From contig CAJJDN010000027.1 of NCBI GenBank assembly GCA_905182985.1, positions 259,468 through 323,467 of the forward strand: a DNA stretch of 64,000 bases, in the 5' to 3' direction. Positions 46,990 through 58,541 of the stretch are shown piece after piece. Each line of letters begins with the position of its first letter. Position 1 is the first letter of the stretch. The translations under genes were made by a program, and so were the position numbers. The notes under the pieces were generated by a model that was given only the letters and a program-made list of their open reading frames with translations, did no database searches and was not told the origin of the DNA. The stretch is from Paramecium sonneborni (lineage: Eukaryota; Ciliophora; Oligohymenophorea; Peniculida; Parameciidae).

Positions 46990-47752
46990 TAACTAAACTA
47001 TACAAACGAATTAATGGCAAATTGTAAGAACTTTTGATTTATTTTCTATTCTAGTTTCTTCTATTAATTTAAATTAAAATATATGTTTTAAACTGCTTTT
47101 CGAAGGTTTAATTGAAATAATATGATACAGTGAAGTTATTTTACTCGATTTTAAATGCACTCTTATTATCATTTTCAAAAGAAAACTATGTTAAAACTAT
47201 GTTTTTTTCCATCATTATTATGCCATAAATTTCAATCATAAAATAAGACTACATTGAATAATTTTCTATTTTATTCGTACAATTTTTAATTTATATTCAT
47301 GTATTTTATTTGATAGCTCAACCTTTATTAAATTTAGACTTAACGCTTTGCTTATTTATTTGTTATCAGCTTTAATTATAGATTCCGTAAAAATAGGAAT
47401 ATTAATATTAATCCACTTAAAGATAGACAATAAATTTGATTAATTTTGTTTGTTTGTTACTGCCGATATTGTAATGGTTTCGTAAATAAAAAATAACAAA
47501 TGGTGTGTTGAAATTGTTTCTAAATCCATTTCGTCTTTGGCTTCTATGTTATCTATAGATATCAAGTTCGAATTCTAATAGCAATACTTTATCTAAAAAA
47601 TTACTTAAATTGATAGAAATCTAAATTGTTTCTAAACAAAAATAAATATTTGCATTCTTATATTAATTTATTTTGAACAAAAAATACAGTATTCTTAAAT
47701 TGATAATTAAAGATATTTTATGATATAATCTATATAATATATATTTTATGAT

Positions 47753-48665
47753 TCATAAATTTAATTCATCTCTATCCAAGATGAATGATGCCATTGCTTT
47801 ATCATAGATAGAAAATAATTCTCCATAAAAAACAATAGCTAAACAACCTCGCATGGTTCTATATTTGCCTATTATTTCAGTCATTTCATTAAAATATGTT
47901 CTTGCTAGTTTAGAGAATCAAAATATACATTTTTTGCTTGTTAGTTATTCGAAAGGGTAGGATACTATTTCAGCTGTTGTAGTTATAACAAAGGATAAAG
48001 CTATTTTAGTTATTATATTATTAAAGAAAGGAAGGACTTGCAAGTATTTTTGGAAGTGATCATAACCTCCAAAATATATGGACCTATAAATTCCAGTACT
48101 AATTAAGGAGAGAGGAAGACCTCTATATAATGTTAATAATCCTTCAGTTTTGATAATTCTAATAAATTGAGAAGTAAAATTGTTTTCAAAAACTAAGATT
48201 TTTTTATATTCTGGTTCTTTTAATTTTAATCTTGCAACTAAGAAAGGGTATTATAGAAATAGATGAGTGATACCAGCAAAGGAACCTGCAATGAAAGCAT
48301 TTTTTGATTATTTTTCATTTTAAGAATAGAAATTAATGAGTTTTTTGTAAGTGTCATTGATTGCAAACAATAATCCATAAGAAAAAATATATCTGAGATC
48401 ATCAGGATGGCTTCTCCAGAGATGATTGATACCCTTTGGATCAATACATTGATCATACTTCAAAACGTTCATATAAAATTTGTGTCAAAGTGCGATGATT
48501 GCTTTTGAATGGATTTCTTTATTGTTGGATGATTAACATTTAATATCGTTGCAATGGAGTACAGATTAGTATTGTGGTAAAATAACTAAGTGATCCAATC
48601 AGAAAGTCTTTGATAAATTTTTGTTTAGAAGTGAGATTTTGATTTATATATTTTGATTAATTCAT
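47753..48665 (-). CDS. Mitochondrial carrier family protein (divergent ADP/ATP-carrier-like)
   Basis: About 287 residues after splicing a 25-nt intron (near 48450) and a 24-nt intron containing TGA (near 47920). Three repeats of about 95 residues are visible. Repeat 1 has FIKDFLIGSLSYFTTILICTP, then GINHLWRSHPDDLRYIF and LLFAINDTYKKL, as in ADP/ATP carriers. Repeat 2 has AFIAGSFAGI and YPFLVARLK, then TLYRGLPLSLISTGIYRS. Repeat 3 begins TTTAEIVSYPFEQ. The signature P-x-[DE]-x-x-[KR] is degenerate in all three repeats (PLQRYQ, PFLVAR, PFEQLT), unusual for an active nucleotide exchanger. Location is the mitochondrial inner membrane; the substrate may differ from ADP/ATP. Confidence 0.83.
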
Positions 48666-49619
48666 TAATGTAATAAAAAGATAATAAAGTATTGAAAAAT
48701 TTAGAATAATTGCAATTACTTTGTTAAAGGAAGAATAATATTTTGAAAATTATTCAATCTTTCTTAAAATATAAAGCCACAGCATTTGTAGATTTTATAA
48801 GCTATATCGAAAAATATATTGTGAATACAACTATGAGATTCATACCATCTCAATTATTGGATTGTTTGATGATCATAGTTAAAATATTTCTTTAGTTTAA
48901 TCTTGATTGAAATTTAATTAAAAAATAAAATATTAAATATTAAGGCACTCTTATGAGTTAACAATTAAGAATAATTTAAAAGATTTATTGGAGATTATGG
49001 AAAAGATTCTTTTCTTTCAATAAATAATTAAAAGCTATATCAAATTTATTTAATAATTAATAGGTTTTTGAAAATAGATGAAGTATTACTCTAGAAACAA
49101 TATAATTTTATTTCAGGAAGGTTCTGTAGCAGTCTGAGTTTTTGAATCGAAATCTGATGGATTATTTCTGAAAGTATATTTTGAAGGTGTCATTTTGAAT
49201 AACCCATAACTTTTAAAAAGGTTCCATATAAAATTAAGTATACTCTGCATAAAAGATTCCATTTGAGGAACATATTGTATCAAGAAGAGTTTGTTAATTT
49301 TTTCTGAATTTTAGATGTTAATTATTATTAATTTAATTTCAATAGAAAATAAAGATAGAAAAGGGTTACAAATATTTTTTATGTGCTTTTTTTGGTCCAA
49401 ATGAATTCTTTGGCACTATATAATATACAGACATTAATCAAGATAACCCATATATTAAATTTCAAGAACAATCTTATAATTGTTGTAAGTTTACGAAATG
49501 ATGTTTTTTCTATAATTTTTGAAAAAATAAGGGGATATTCCCAGCATTAATAATGATTGAAAAAGATTATGAAAATGAATTACATATATTTGTTATATTA
49601 AATAAAATAATAAAATAAA
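48666..49619 (+). pseudogene. Decayed cyclic-nucleotide-binding-domain gene
   Basis: Broken pieces of a Paramecium CNBD protein appear in order on the plus strand but in different frames with TGA interruptions. Around 48990 is EKILFFQQIIKSYIKF. Near 49078 is MKYYSRNNIILFQEGSVAV followed by a TGA, then VFESKSDGLFLK in the same frame. Around 49385 is LCAFFGPNEFFGTI, which matches the G-x-x-FG-E type loop of CNBDs. No single intron set I tried rejoins them. It is more likely a relic of a whole-genome duplication than a working gene. The exact limits are uncertain. Confidence 0.6.
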
Positions 49620-50947
49620 ATGAAGAAATAAGATTGGAAATTCATGTAAGTATTTGGAGACAAAGCATCTTCGGATAATGTTAGTGATGAAGACATTATC
49701 TCAGCAGTATAATTTGAAAGAACTGGAAGATTTTTAGGTTTGGGAGATAGAGCTGGAAGGTTGATAGTATTTGAAGTTCCATAAAGTAAGAAGAAAGATA
49801 AAGCAGATTATCAGTATAAATTTAAAGCGATATATTTATAGGTATTTGACTGAGCTTCAATCTCACACAAGAGAGTTTGATTTTTTGAAGAGTACTGATA
49901 TAGAAGAAAAGATTAACCAGCTTTAATGGTTAAGAGGTTAAGGGAAAAACATGTATATATTGACAACAAATGATAAAACAGTGAAGTTGTGGAAGATTAG
50001 TGAAAAGAATGTTACAAAAGTAATTAAACCAAGTGGAAAAGATTTAGCAATGCCTAAATTATAGGTAGTTGAAAGTGGTCTAATTCCAAGGTAATTAAAT
50101 ATTGTAAAAATAAAAGTGTAAGAAAAGTATTTCCAAATTTACATAATTATCATATAAATTCATTAACTGCCTCTAATAATGAAGAGTTTGTTTTGACTTC
50201 AGATGATTTAAAGGTTTATTTATGGAGTATTGAATAACCAGCTAAGGCTTTTGTTGCTGTTGATTTAAAACCAGAGAATTTAGATGAATTAAGTGAAGTT
50301 ATTACATCATCTACATTTCATCCAACATTGGATAATTAATTTTTATATACTACAAGCAAAGGAATAATTAAATTATGTGATATGAGAAAATCAGGAATTT
50401 GTGATAATACTGCTATAACAATGGCTGAACCTGAGGATCCAGCTAAGAAGAATTTCTTTACTGAAATTGTTACATCTATATCTGATGCATGTTTTAGTCG
50501 AAATGGGAAATATATATTCTCTAGAGATTTTCTCACTGTAAAAGTATGGGATATTGCTATGACTAATAAACCAGTTGCTACAGTATAAGTTTTTGAACCA
50601 CTTAAATCTAAATTATGTGATCTTTATGAAAATGAATGCATCTTTGACAAGTTTTCTATTGCCTCAACTATTGATTCTAATAGCTTTGTTACTGGAAACT
50701 TTAATAGTACTTTTCATATTGTTGATAGAATGGGTAATTCATATTGTTATTTCTAGGAGAATGTAATTCTTAATATGAACTGAATTTTAATAAGAAAACT
50801 GTTATGAGATAAATCCCACCAAAATACTTCGAGAATTTGGGATCATCCTATGATTTTAATCGTAAAGTCTAGAAAATAAGTATGTGCCAAACCTAAAATC
50901 TTGTTGCTTTAGCTTGCCTCAATTGTCTCTATTTCTACACAGCATGA
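49620..50947 (+). CDS. Protein phosphatase 2A regulatory subunit B55 (PPP2R2 family)
   Basis: About 416 residues after three introns (28 nt near 49825, 26 nt near 50090, 23 nt near 50732). WD40 beta-propeller with the B55 landmarks: [23 protein letters not shown], then [45 protein letters not shown], and [20 protein letters not shown]. Further on come [38 protein letters not shown] and the end [16 protein letters not shown]55 directs PP2A to phosphoproteins in cell-cycle exit and the cytoskeleton. It is slightly shorter than animal B55 (about 447 residues). Confidence 0.94.
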
Positions 50948-51015
50948 CAATTACATATTTATCCAATTATAAATATATCTATAATATATTATTATTATAT
51001 TATAGTTAATCATAA

Positions 51016-51231
51016 TCATGCAACATTTGGGGCTTGTTTAACAATTCCATTTTCATCATGAAATACTCTTACTCTATCCATTCTATAATCCATTGTCACG
51101 ATTGAATCTTCAGGAAGTAATTAAACATCTAAATGAGCATTGTCACCAAGTATTATTTATTTTGCTTCTTCAGCTGTCTTTCCAACACATTCTGGCCAAG
51201 ATTGTTTTCCTTAAGGTAATTAAATATTCAT
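51016..51231 (-). CDS. Potato inhibitor I family protease inhibitor (MEROPS I13)
   Basis: 71 residues, no intron. The whole protein fits the eglin/chymotrypsin-inhibitor-2 fold: KQSWPECVGKTAEEAKQII (helix), then the binding-loop region PEDSIVTMDYRMDRVRVF, with Met-Asp expected at P1-P1', and the Arg residues that brace the loop. The end is VKQAPNVA. A P1 Met suggests inhibition of subtilisin/chymotrypsin-like serine proteases. There is no signal peptide, so it is probably cytosolic. Small proteins of this type are easily missed because of their length. Confidence 0.88.
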
Positions 51232-51513
51232 TTTTAATATTTTATTTTATTATCTTTTTTTTTAGATTGAATTTTTTATATACATACCATTATTTCATCT
51301 ATTTCAATATATAATCACTCTCTTTGCTACCTCTTTTCTTAATATTTATTATAATTATTTTTCAATTATATCATTTAGATAATCGAGATATTAATATATA
51401 AAATAGATTATAATTATATTTTTAGAAGATAAGAAAGAAGTTCAAAATTAAACTGCATTTAATTTATTGAACATGTGGCTATGTATTTGTATTTATTATA
51501 CTATCATATACTA

Positions 51514-51785
51514 TCATTTTTTTGTTTTGTATTTTGCTCCAAGAACGAGTTATAACTTTCCTCCTGTTGATCTTCCCAATTGACTTGAACATTTACTAAC
51601 ACTATAAAAGGCAATCATTACATGCATGTGATAATTCCTCTAGCATGGGAAAATACAGTGTTATTAGCTTGACACTATGGGCATTTGACATCCATGAAGT
51701 ATGAGTTTGGAGCTTAAATCAATCTCTTCAATTTATGCTTTCTCTTTTCACTTTCATATTAAGGTCTCAATAAATCTTAGTCCAT
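51514..51785 (-). CDS. RPS27: 40S ribosomal protein eS27
   Basis: About 81 residues with one 26-nt intron (GTAATGATTGCC...GTTAG). Conserved elements in order: DQDLLRPQYESEKRKHKLKR, NSYFMDVKCPQC (first zinc C-x2-C), TVFSHARGIITC, IKC (second C-x2-C, created across the splice), and STGGKLQLVLGAKYKTKK. A shorter splice ending at the first TAG would give C-x4-C; the 26-nt choice restores the zinc finger and is preferred. The C-terminus differs slightly from animal eS27. Confidence 0.92.
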
Positions 51786-51932
51786 TATTTAAATTTATTT
51801 TTAAATTAATTTATTTATTTCAAATACTCTTATGAACAACTACACACATACTCTCTCTATCATAATCCACTCTAACTTCCTATATTTTAATGCAAAATAA
51901 TAAAACTAAATAATATATATGAATTAATTTAT

Positions 51933-53510
51933 TCATTTAATATCATCTAAAGTCAACACTTCCTTTTAGTTTTTAATTATTTACTAATTATTCTCATGCA
52001 TCTTTATATATATATGCAAAGAAACTATTGCATCCAATGCAGCATAATGAATCTGAGCATTTCTTAATGGTCTATACTACCAATTACTGCATGTCTCAAA
52101 TTTGCTCAATTTCTTTTTAAAATAAAATTCAGAAATATATGCCAATGATCTTATTTTTGTTTCCTTCTCTAATATTTTAAAACTATTTTATAATTCAACG
52201 ACTAATCTAACGATTATATTCTACAATTTCAAGTTATTTATTGTTTGCTTAAATCATCCTTCAAATTTTAATCAATTTTCTAAATATCTACATTCTCCAA
52301 TAGCTATTTTATATCATCTTTAAATTCTTAAATATTTTTCAACTTTTAATCGTCAAACAAAAATGCACGATTTTATGTGGCTATTTAAATCAAACAGACT
52401 TGAATACTATTAGATTCTAATTTAGTCCAAGGTGTCACATTCTCACAATCGTAACCTATTGAATTAATAATAATTGTACCAACAACTTCGCTTTAATTAA
52501 TTGATTTCCATGCATCAAAATAATACTAATCAATTTAATCTATAATAATTATCTAATTTTCTTAATAACCAAAATCAGAGCAATTCAAGTAAACACCATT
52601 TTAAATTCATCTTTTATAAATAAATGTTTGGAATTACTTGGAATTCTTCGAAGAAATCCTTTTGCATATTTTCCTTTAAATTTTGTTTCTTGATTTAAGT
52701 TAATAAGTTATTTCTTTTTATTATTGAAAGTGCTTCTATTTTTCTTACCGTGATAATATAAATCTTCACAATAATAAATTAATAATGATGGATTGAATAA
52801 CAACATTTCTTCACATTTAAACCAAGGATATTCTTTAGATAAATATCTTATGCAATTTTTTTCTAGTCTCTCAATTATTTTTGGATTATTAGCTGGATCA
52901 TAATCTAATTATTTGATAAAATCTGCAGCTTTGCGAGCTTTATTTTAATATGCCATTTAATTTACTAAATTATCAAAATAAATCTATGGTAACTTTAAAG
53001 CCTTATAAAACTAGAAAGCCTCCTCAAATTTCTTTTTCTTAATAAAATCTTCCAAATGAAATTATATCCTTAAATTTATTTAAATCTTACTCATATTCAG
53101 TGAACTAATCTTTTAACTAAAAAATTTCAATGAATTCACTCATTTCTTAAAATTGAAAATTCTTCCAAATTTTAACTATTCCAGAATCTTAAAGTTATTT
53201 TATATTAATTTAATCTTTATTCTTTTTCAAGTATTCAAATAAAACTCTGATAAATACTTTTTGAACATTATTTTAGATAGATCCTTCCAATATCTTCTAT
53301 AAATTCTACTCAAACAATAGTTTATTTTCTTGATCCATAACATTTTCTAAATTATTTAGGATTAACTAATTATATTAATTTCAAGTACATTGATAGATGG
53401 CTTGTTAATTCTAATATATTTCTTTATTTTTTCAAATTTATTTCATCCTAAAAACCCATTTCTTGTTTTTCTATTGATTGCATAAATAATTCTTTTGTCT
53501 TAAATAACAT
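51933..53510 (-). CDS. Mut7/EXD3-like 3'-5' exonuclease (DEDD family)
   Basis: About 500 residues. A possible first exon starts at 53508-53510, with a possible 19-nt intron near 53312. The N-terminal half is helical (EDFIKKKKFEEAFQFYKAL, then CEEMLLFNPSLLIYYCEDLYYHG). The nuclease half starts with SEVVGYDCEN, giving the D-x-E of ExoI after removal of a 24-nt intron, followed by IQVCLIQIATQNRAFLFD. The end has WQYRPLRNAQIHYAALDA, matching the R-P-L-R...Y-A-A-L-D-A ExoIII motif. EXD3/Mut-7 proteins trim RNAs, including in RNA silencing. Two junctions (near 52605 and 52268) need a 1-nt frame change I could not explain by introns, so sequence error or decay is possible. Confidence 0.75.
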
Positions 53511-53680
53511 TTACTTTTTAAAAAAATATTTTAATTTAGAATTCTTTTTTAATTCTTGCTTAAAAATTATTAAAAAATATAATCTATTTCTGAAAATAGT
53601 AAAAATATAATATATTAAAAAGATTTGATTTTTCATTTATATTGTAATTTTTAATTAATTAAAGTGAAAATATATTTTTA

Positions 53681-54640
53681 TCATTTTTATTTAGAGAATT
53701 GAGTTTAAATAGTATTAAATAATAATCTACTGAAATTAGAAATATTATTTTAGATTGTACCAATGATATTGTATATCAACTCAACAGACGTAATAAAAGT
53801 TTGATAGAGATTGGTTATTATAGCAATTACAATGGCTAAAGCATAAATATAAATTTGTAAAAATAGAAAAACCCTATAACACTTATTCTCATATGACAAT
53901 GCGTACTTTACATATAAACAATTATAAGTGTAAATCCTTAAGAATAAATCTGAAATCAAAATAAATGGTAACAAGATAAGACTAATAAGTATAGCTATAA
54001 ATAATCCAAACATTAATTTTAAAATTGAGATAAAAATCTTTTTAACTTGATTGTTTGATTAAGTAAGTTTTTTATTATCATTTTATTGATGAATAGTTTG
54101 AGTTTAATGTTACAAATGTGGTTTGTGATTTATTCTCTTTTCTAGTTTGATAACAAATAAAATAATAGAAAGATTGATTTTCCATTTTTTCATTGCTTCT
54201 GATTTCCAATTAAAACTCTTCTTTTGTTTCTCCTTAAATTCATAAGTCGGATTTCTGAATTTGATTCTTCTTTTTTGATATTGTACAGTATTCAATCCTA
54301 GCATACCTTTCTAAGGTTTTATAGGTACTTCTTTTTCAATATGATCAGTAGTTGTTATTTCAATGAGTTTGTCACAGTCTGTAATATTCTAAACTATTAG
54401 TCTAGGAACTTTAGTCTCTTTTTAATTATATTTTTTCTAATCTTATCTCTCACTATTACAGTTAGAAGGCGATATGATGTTTGGTTCCAAGTATTTGTTG
54501 TAATGATTTAAAGTTTGTTTAATTGAATTTTCAATAGGATCATGACTGTTAACTTCTTTAATTTAGATCAAAATAGTATTGTTAGGATCACCGTCATCTC
54601 CTTTTAAGTTTGAATACTCACGATATATAGGTTTATTCAT
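53681..54640 (-). CDS. Hypothetical protein with two membrane segments
   Basis: Uninterrupted frame of about 319 codons. The hydrophilic first 200 residues are rich in Asn, Lys and Gln, with a possible hydrophobic patch INLSIILFVIKL near residue 165. Two strong TM segments follow (LMFGLFIAILISLILLPFIL and YIYALAIVIAIITNLYQTF), then a short Asn/Ser-rich end. No family is recognised. It may be an endomembrane or surface protein, perhaps Paramecium specific. It is in a run of minus-strand genes with 45 bp to the next. Confidence 0.6.
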
Positions 54641-54685
54641 TTTTAATATTTTTTGAAATAATTAGAATACAGTAAAATCAATAAC

Positions 54686-55097
54686 TCATTATTATTTTTT
54701 AGGATTGCTTTATCTTCTTTACATTTTAGATTTGCTTTCAATTTTTCTTTAATCTTTGTTCGCCTATGTAATTTGATCATCTTTTTATTTTATAATATTT
54801 TGAAGTTCCTAAATTTTAGTGTCTTTTTCTGCAACTTTATTTTACAAATCAGAAACTCTGTAATTTAACTCCTAATTCATAACCTATAATGTTTATAGTG
54901 CTTTCTCCTTTTATAAACAATGTCCTTTTTCTTATTCTAATAGATCATTTAATGCTTCAACTTCATCTTATAATTCAGCATTTTTGGCTTCAAGTTCTGA
55001 AACTCTTTGTCTTAACTATAATATTGATAAATAAAACCTGATCATTCTCTTAATATGAGATTTCTTAAATATATTTACATTGTTGGTGAGGATCCAT
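54686..55097 (-). CDS. Small coiled-coil protein
   Basis: About 129 residues after one 22-nt intron (GTTTTATTTATCAATATTATAG). After a short N-terminus (MDPHQQCKYIQ) nearly the whole protein is a heptad-patterned coiled coil, for example LRQRVSELEAKNAELQDEV and LNYRVSDLQNKVAEKDTKI. A basic Ser/Arg/Gln end follows. It is a structural or adaptor protein of unknown partner. The intron restores the frame cleanly. Confidence 0.68.
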
Positions 55098-55230
55098 TAA
55101 GGAAAAATAAAAATTAAATAAAAAAATGGTCTGTGTTTAAATTAAAGAAATTGTTATTTTTATTCATTTGTAATAAAAAGTATTTAAATGTTTATCACAA
55201 ACAAATAATAAAAGTCATAATAAAAAAAGG

Positions 55231-57975
55231 TCATAAATACTACTACACAATCCTTTTTAGATCTTATAATTAGATAGGTTTAGTTATATAATCCTTCATT
55301 CCAGCATTAAGACATTCTAACTTTTGATCTTAACTTTCATATGCAGAACATCCAATTATTCTTACATCAATACCAAATTTTAGAGATAATTCTAAAATCT
55401 TTTTTGTTGTTTCAATTCCATTTATTGTTGGCATTTCCAAATCCATAAAAATTAATTTATAGTAATCTTAATTAGCTTACCATTTTTTTTAACATTTTTC
55501 TATTGCCAAATATCCATTAGTAGCAGAATCAACTTAATCTTATCCTCTTAATATAATAAATTAAATTTACATTTATATTAATCTTCTTTTCAACATATCA
55601 ATATTCATGCAAACATCATCAACTATCAATATTTATGTAGTTAATATAGCTTTTGTTGATCTTTTAAAAATTGAAGCTTAATTATTCACATAAACTTTAT
55701 GAATAGATTCTTCCTATTATTATTACATTATAATTGACTCTTCACTATCTTAATTTCTTTCTTCCATACTGTTCAGTGATTTTATCTCATTCATGTCTTG
55801 GTATTAAATCAAAAAATAGAATGTTGAACCTAATTTCAATCATATTAACAATATTACTACCTTTTTTATATTATGATTTGAATTTCAATCCATTTTGTAC
55901 ATCTTAATTTAAATTCTATAGAATTTAATTGCTAATTAATAATCCTAATCCTACACCTGATTTATTCATTTTTTTATGTTCTTCACTATTACCTGTTCCA
56001 AATGCTTAAAATATTCTTAATTAATCTTATTCAGTCATTCCAATTCCAGTATCAACAACTGATACTTCTAATCTCAAATTAATCTAAGTCACTTTAATTG
56101 TTACTGATCCTTCATCAGTAAATTTAAATGCATTTCCTAATAAATTTATCATTATCTATTTTAATCTACTAGAATCAGAATATATAAATCTTGGTGCTTT
56201 ACTTTCATAGTTTATATAAAGTTTAATTTATTTTTTATCTGCCATCACTTGAAATAAATCTACACAAGTTTCTAATAATTAACAAAAATTAAATTTAGCT
56301 TTATTGATTTTAAATTTACCAACCTTTATTTATGCTAAATCTAAAAGATCATCACTTAAATTTTATAAATATTTTGCATGATCTAAAGCTATTTTAATTT
56401 ATTTTGCCATTCTAATTGGTAGATTTGTTTTTGTAGATCTACGTACTTCTTTTTCCATAATCATTGTTTATGATGAATATTTTTATTCTTCATCTATTCC
56501 TTCTTCTAACATATCAATTATACAATTCAATGGTGTTCGATATTCATGACTAACAAATGATAAAGTCTTTGATTTCTATTTACTATAATCACGTAAATGT
56601 TATATATAATCTCTATGAGTTATATCTCTTATCAACATCAATATATATGGATTATCAATAATCAAAGCATTATATAATTTTACTTCTATTGTTCTATTCT
56701 TTTTTCCATCTTATCCTTTTTAATAACCCAAAATCACTACATGTTCTTAAATTAATTAATTTTGATTTTTCATCTGATTTTAAAAATCTACTTTTCTCAT
56801 TTAAGATGAAATTAATCTTAATTCTTATTCCAAAATCTAAATTATTAATAAATATTACCGATTCTTCTAAGGAATCACATTTCTTTAATATTATACCTTT
56901 ATATTCTACATTATTTAAAACTGAATTTTATCTAAATAATTCTAATTTTTAAGAAGTTTACATATTATTAGTTAAAGATCTCTTTTCATTTCTAGAAGCT
57001 TTACTAATTAAATTACAAGGAATTGGAGTTTATTAAAATGTAGAAAAAGAACTCATTGAATTTTTATAATCATGTTATTACTTTTCTTAATCCTATTAGA
57101 CTTATTATTATTCCAAACAAAATAAAGATGCCAAAATCTAATCAGATTATTTAGCCATTGATAATTTTAATAAATTTTCATTATGATATTCTAATTCTAT
57201 TCTCTTATCACAAATCTTAATTAAACCTATACCTTATGGAAATATGCTTAAAATTTCTAACTTATTATCTCTCTCATGTCTTGGACTTTCATGATTACTA
57301 GTAGGCTTTTCTTATAATTTTAAACGTGAATGATTCTAAGTATTTCCAGCACTATCAATTATTATTTTATCATGAATTTCTTGCTATGCAGAACTGTCGA
57401 TATTTTTTCTAATTATTTTTGATTTAGAAATATGAAATAAAATTAGCCAATGAATCATTATAGCTATGATTGATAAATATACTTAATTATTATCTTCTAA
57501 TAAGATTATTGTGAATAGAATAAGATCAGAACCAACTTAATGAATTATTTATACTTTATTAGGTTAAGCCAATTAAGCATTTATTTTACAAAAAAATAAC
57601 TCTTTTAAACTACACAATGCTAATATTGACATTGCATCAAATTTTGAGCTCAAATATAATCCAAAAAGTAATGTCCATTATTAAAGCATCTCAAAATGTA
57701 TTGCATATTTTGAAGTTTTGCTATTGAAATTCAACATTACACTCAATATCTAAACAACAACAATTATAATTGTTATAATTAATGACCCTTCTCCAAATAT
57801 ACTTTAAAACATTATCAAAAGTGTAATCATTATCATTATCCAACAATCTTTGAATACTTTTTCGTATTGATTCATACAAAATAATAAATAATATATATTC
57901 AATAAAATATTCACTGTAGTTCTCAATCTTCATTAAAAATACTTTCTAAGCTTGCTTTTTTAAACTCTATTCCAT
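55231..57975 (-). CDS. Membrane hybrid histidine kinase (PAS, HisKA, HATPase, receiver)
   Basis: About 890 residues. Several hydrophobic segments lie in the first third, including ILLEDNNQVYLSIIAIMIHW. A PAS-like block ends in ILMLIRDITHRDYI. The H box SHEYRTPLNCI holds the phospho-His. N box MINLLGNAFKF, G1 VVDTGIGM and G2 KSGVGLGLLI follow. A C-terminal receiver has LIVDD, phospho-Asp in FMDLEMP and Lys in ITKP. All catalytic residues are present, so it should autophosphorylate and pass phosphate to its own receiver. Stimulus unknown. Frames near 57750 need a 37-nt intron, longer than usual. Such kinases occur in ciliates but not in animals. Confidence 0.88.
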
Positions 57976-58541
57976 TTTATTATCCTTAGCTTTTTTTATT
58001 AAAATAAAACTAAAGTATCCTATTCTTTTATCTAATAAAATAAATTTCAGTTTTTTCATTCTCTTTCAATATTTGACTTACAAATTTTTTTACTATCTCT
58101 AAAGGAATTATATTTAATATTAACACTTCTTATCATCAAAAATCATTTATTAAAGTAATGTAAAATTGGAGTTAATTTTACATCACTATATATGCAATGG
58201 CAAATAAATATTAATTGCTAAATTAATTGAATTAAAAATTGTTGGACCTTTAAAAAATAAAATAATTATCAAAACTATATTTATTTAATATTTATCACTC
58301 TTTATTTAAATTAAGCCCTATTGATATATTTTCATCTAATTTACTTTCTAAAAAATAAATTAATCTGAATACTTTCATATATACTATAATATATTTTTCT
58401 ATAAAAAAAATACTTTTTTTTTTTTGATTCTAAATAGAAATTAATCCTTAATCACTATGAGCATTTTAAAGAATTAAGAATTATCTATAAATAAACTATA
58501 AATTAATAATTAGAATAAAAAATAAATCGATTAAATTTGTG
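57976..58541. other. Intergenic, divergent promoter region
   Basis: 566 bp, very AT rich, between the histidine kinase (minus) and GST-like gene (plus). No frame, repeat or RNA gene was seen. Confidence 0.5.

Larger units (their letters stand above)
46060..47752. other. Long gene-poor region
   Basis: 1.7 kb, AT rich. It contains one long but unconvincing frame (46256-46900) and a 42-codon frame at 46861-46989 (both listed). From 46990 to 47752 nothing was seen on either strand. It may hold remnants of a decayed duplicate gene. Confidence 0.45.
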
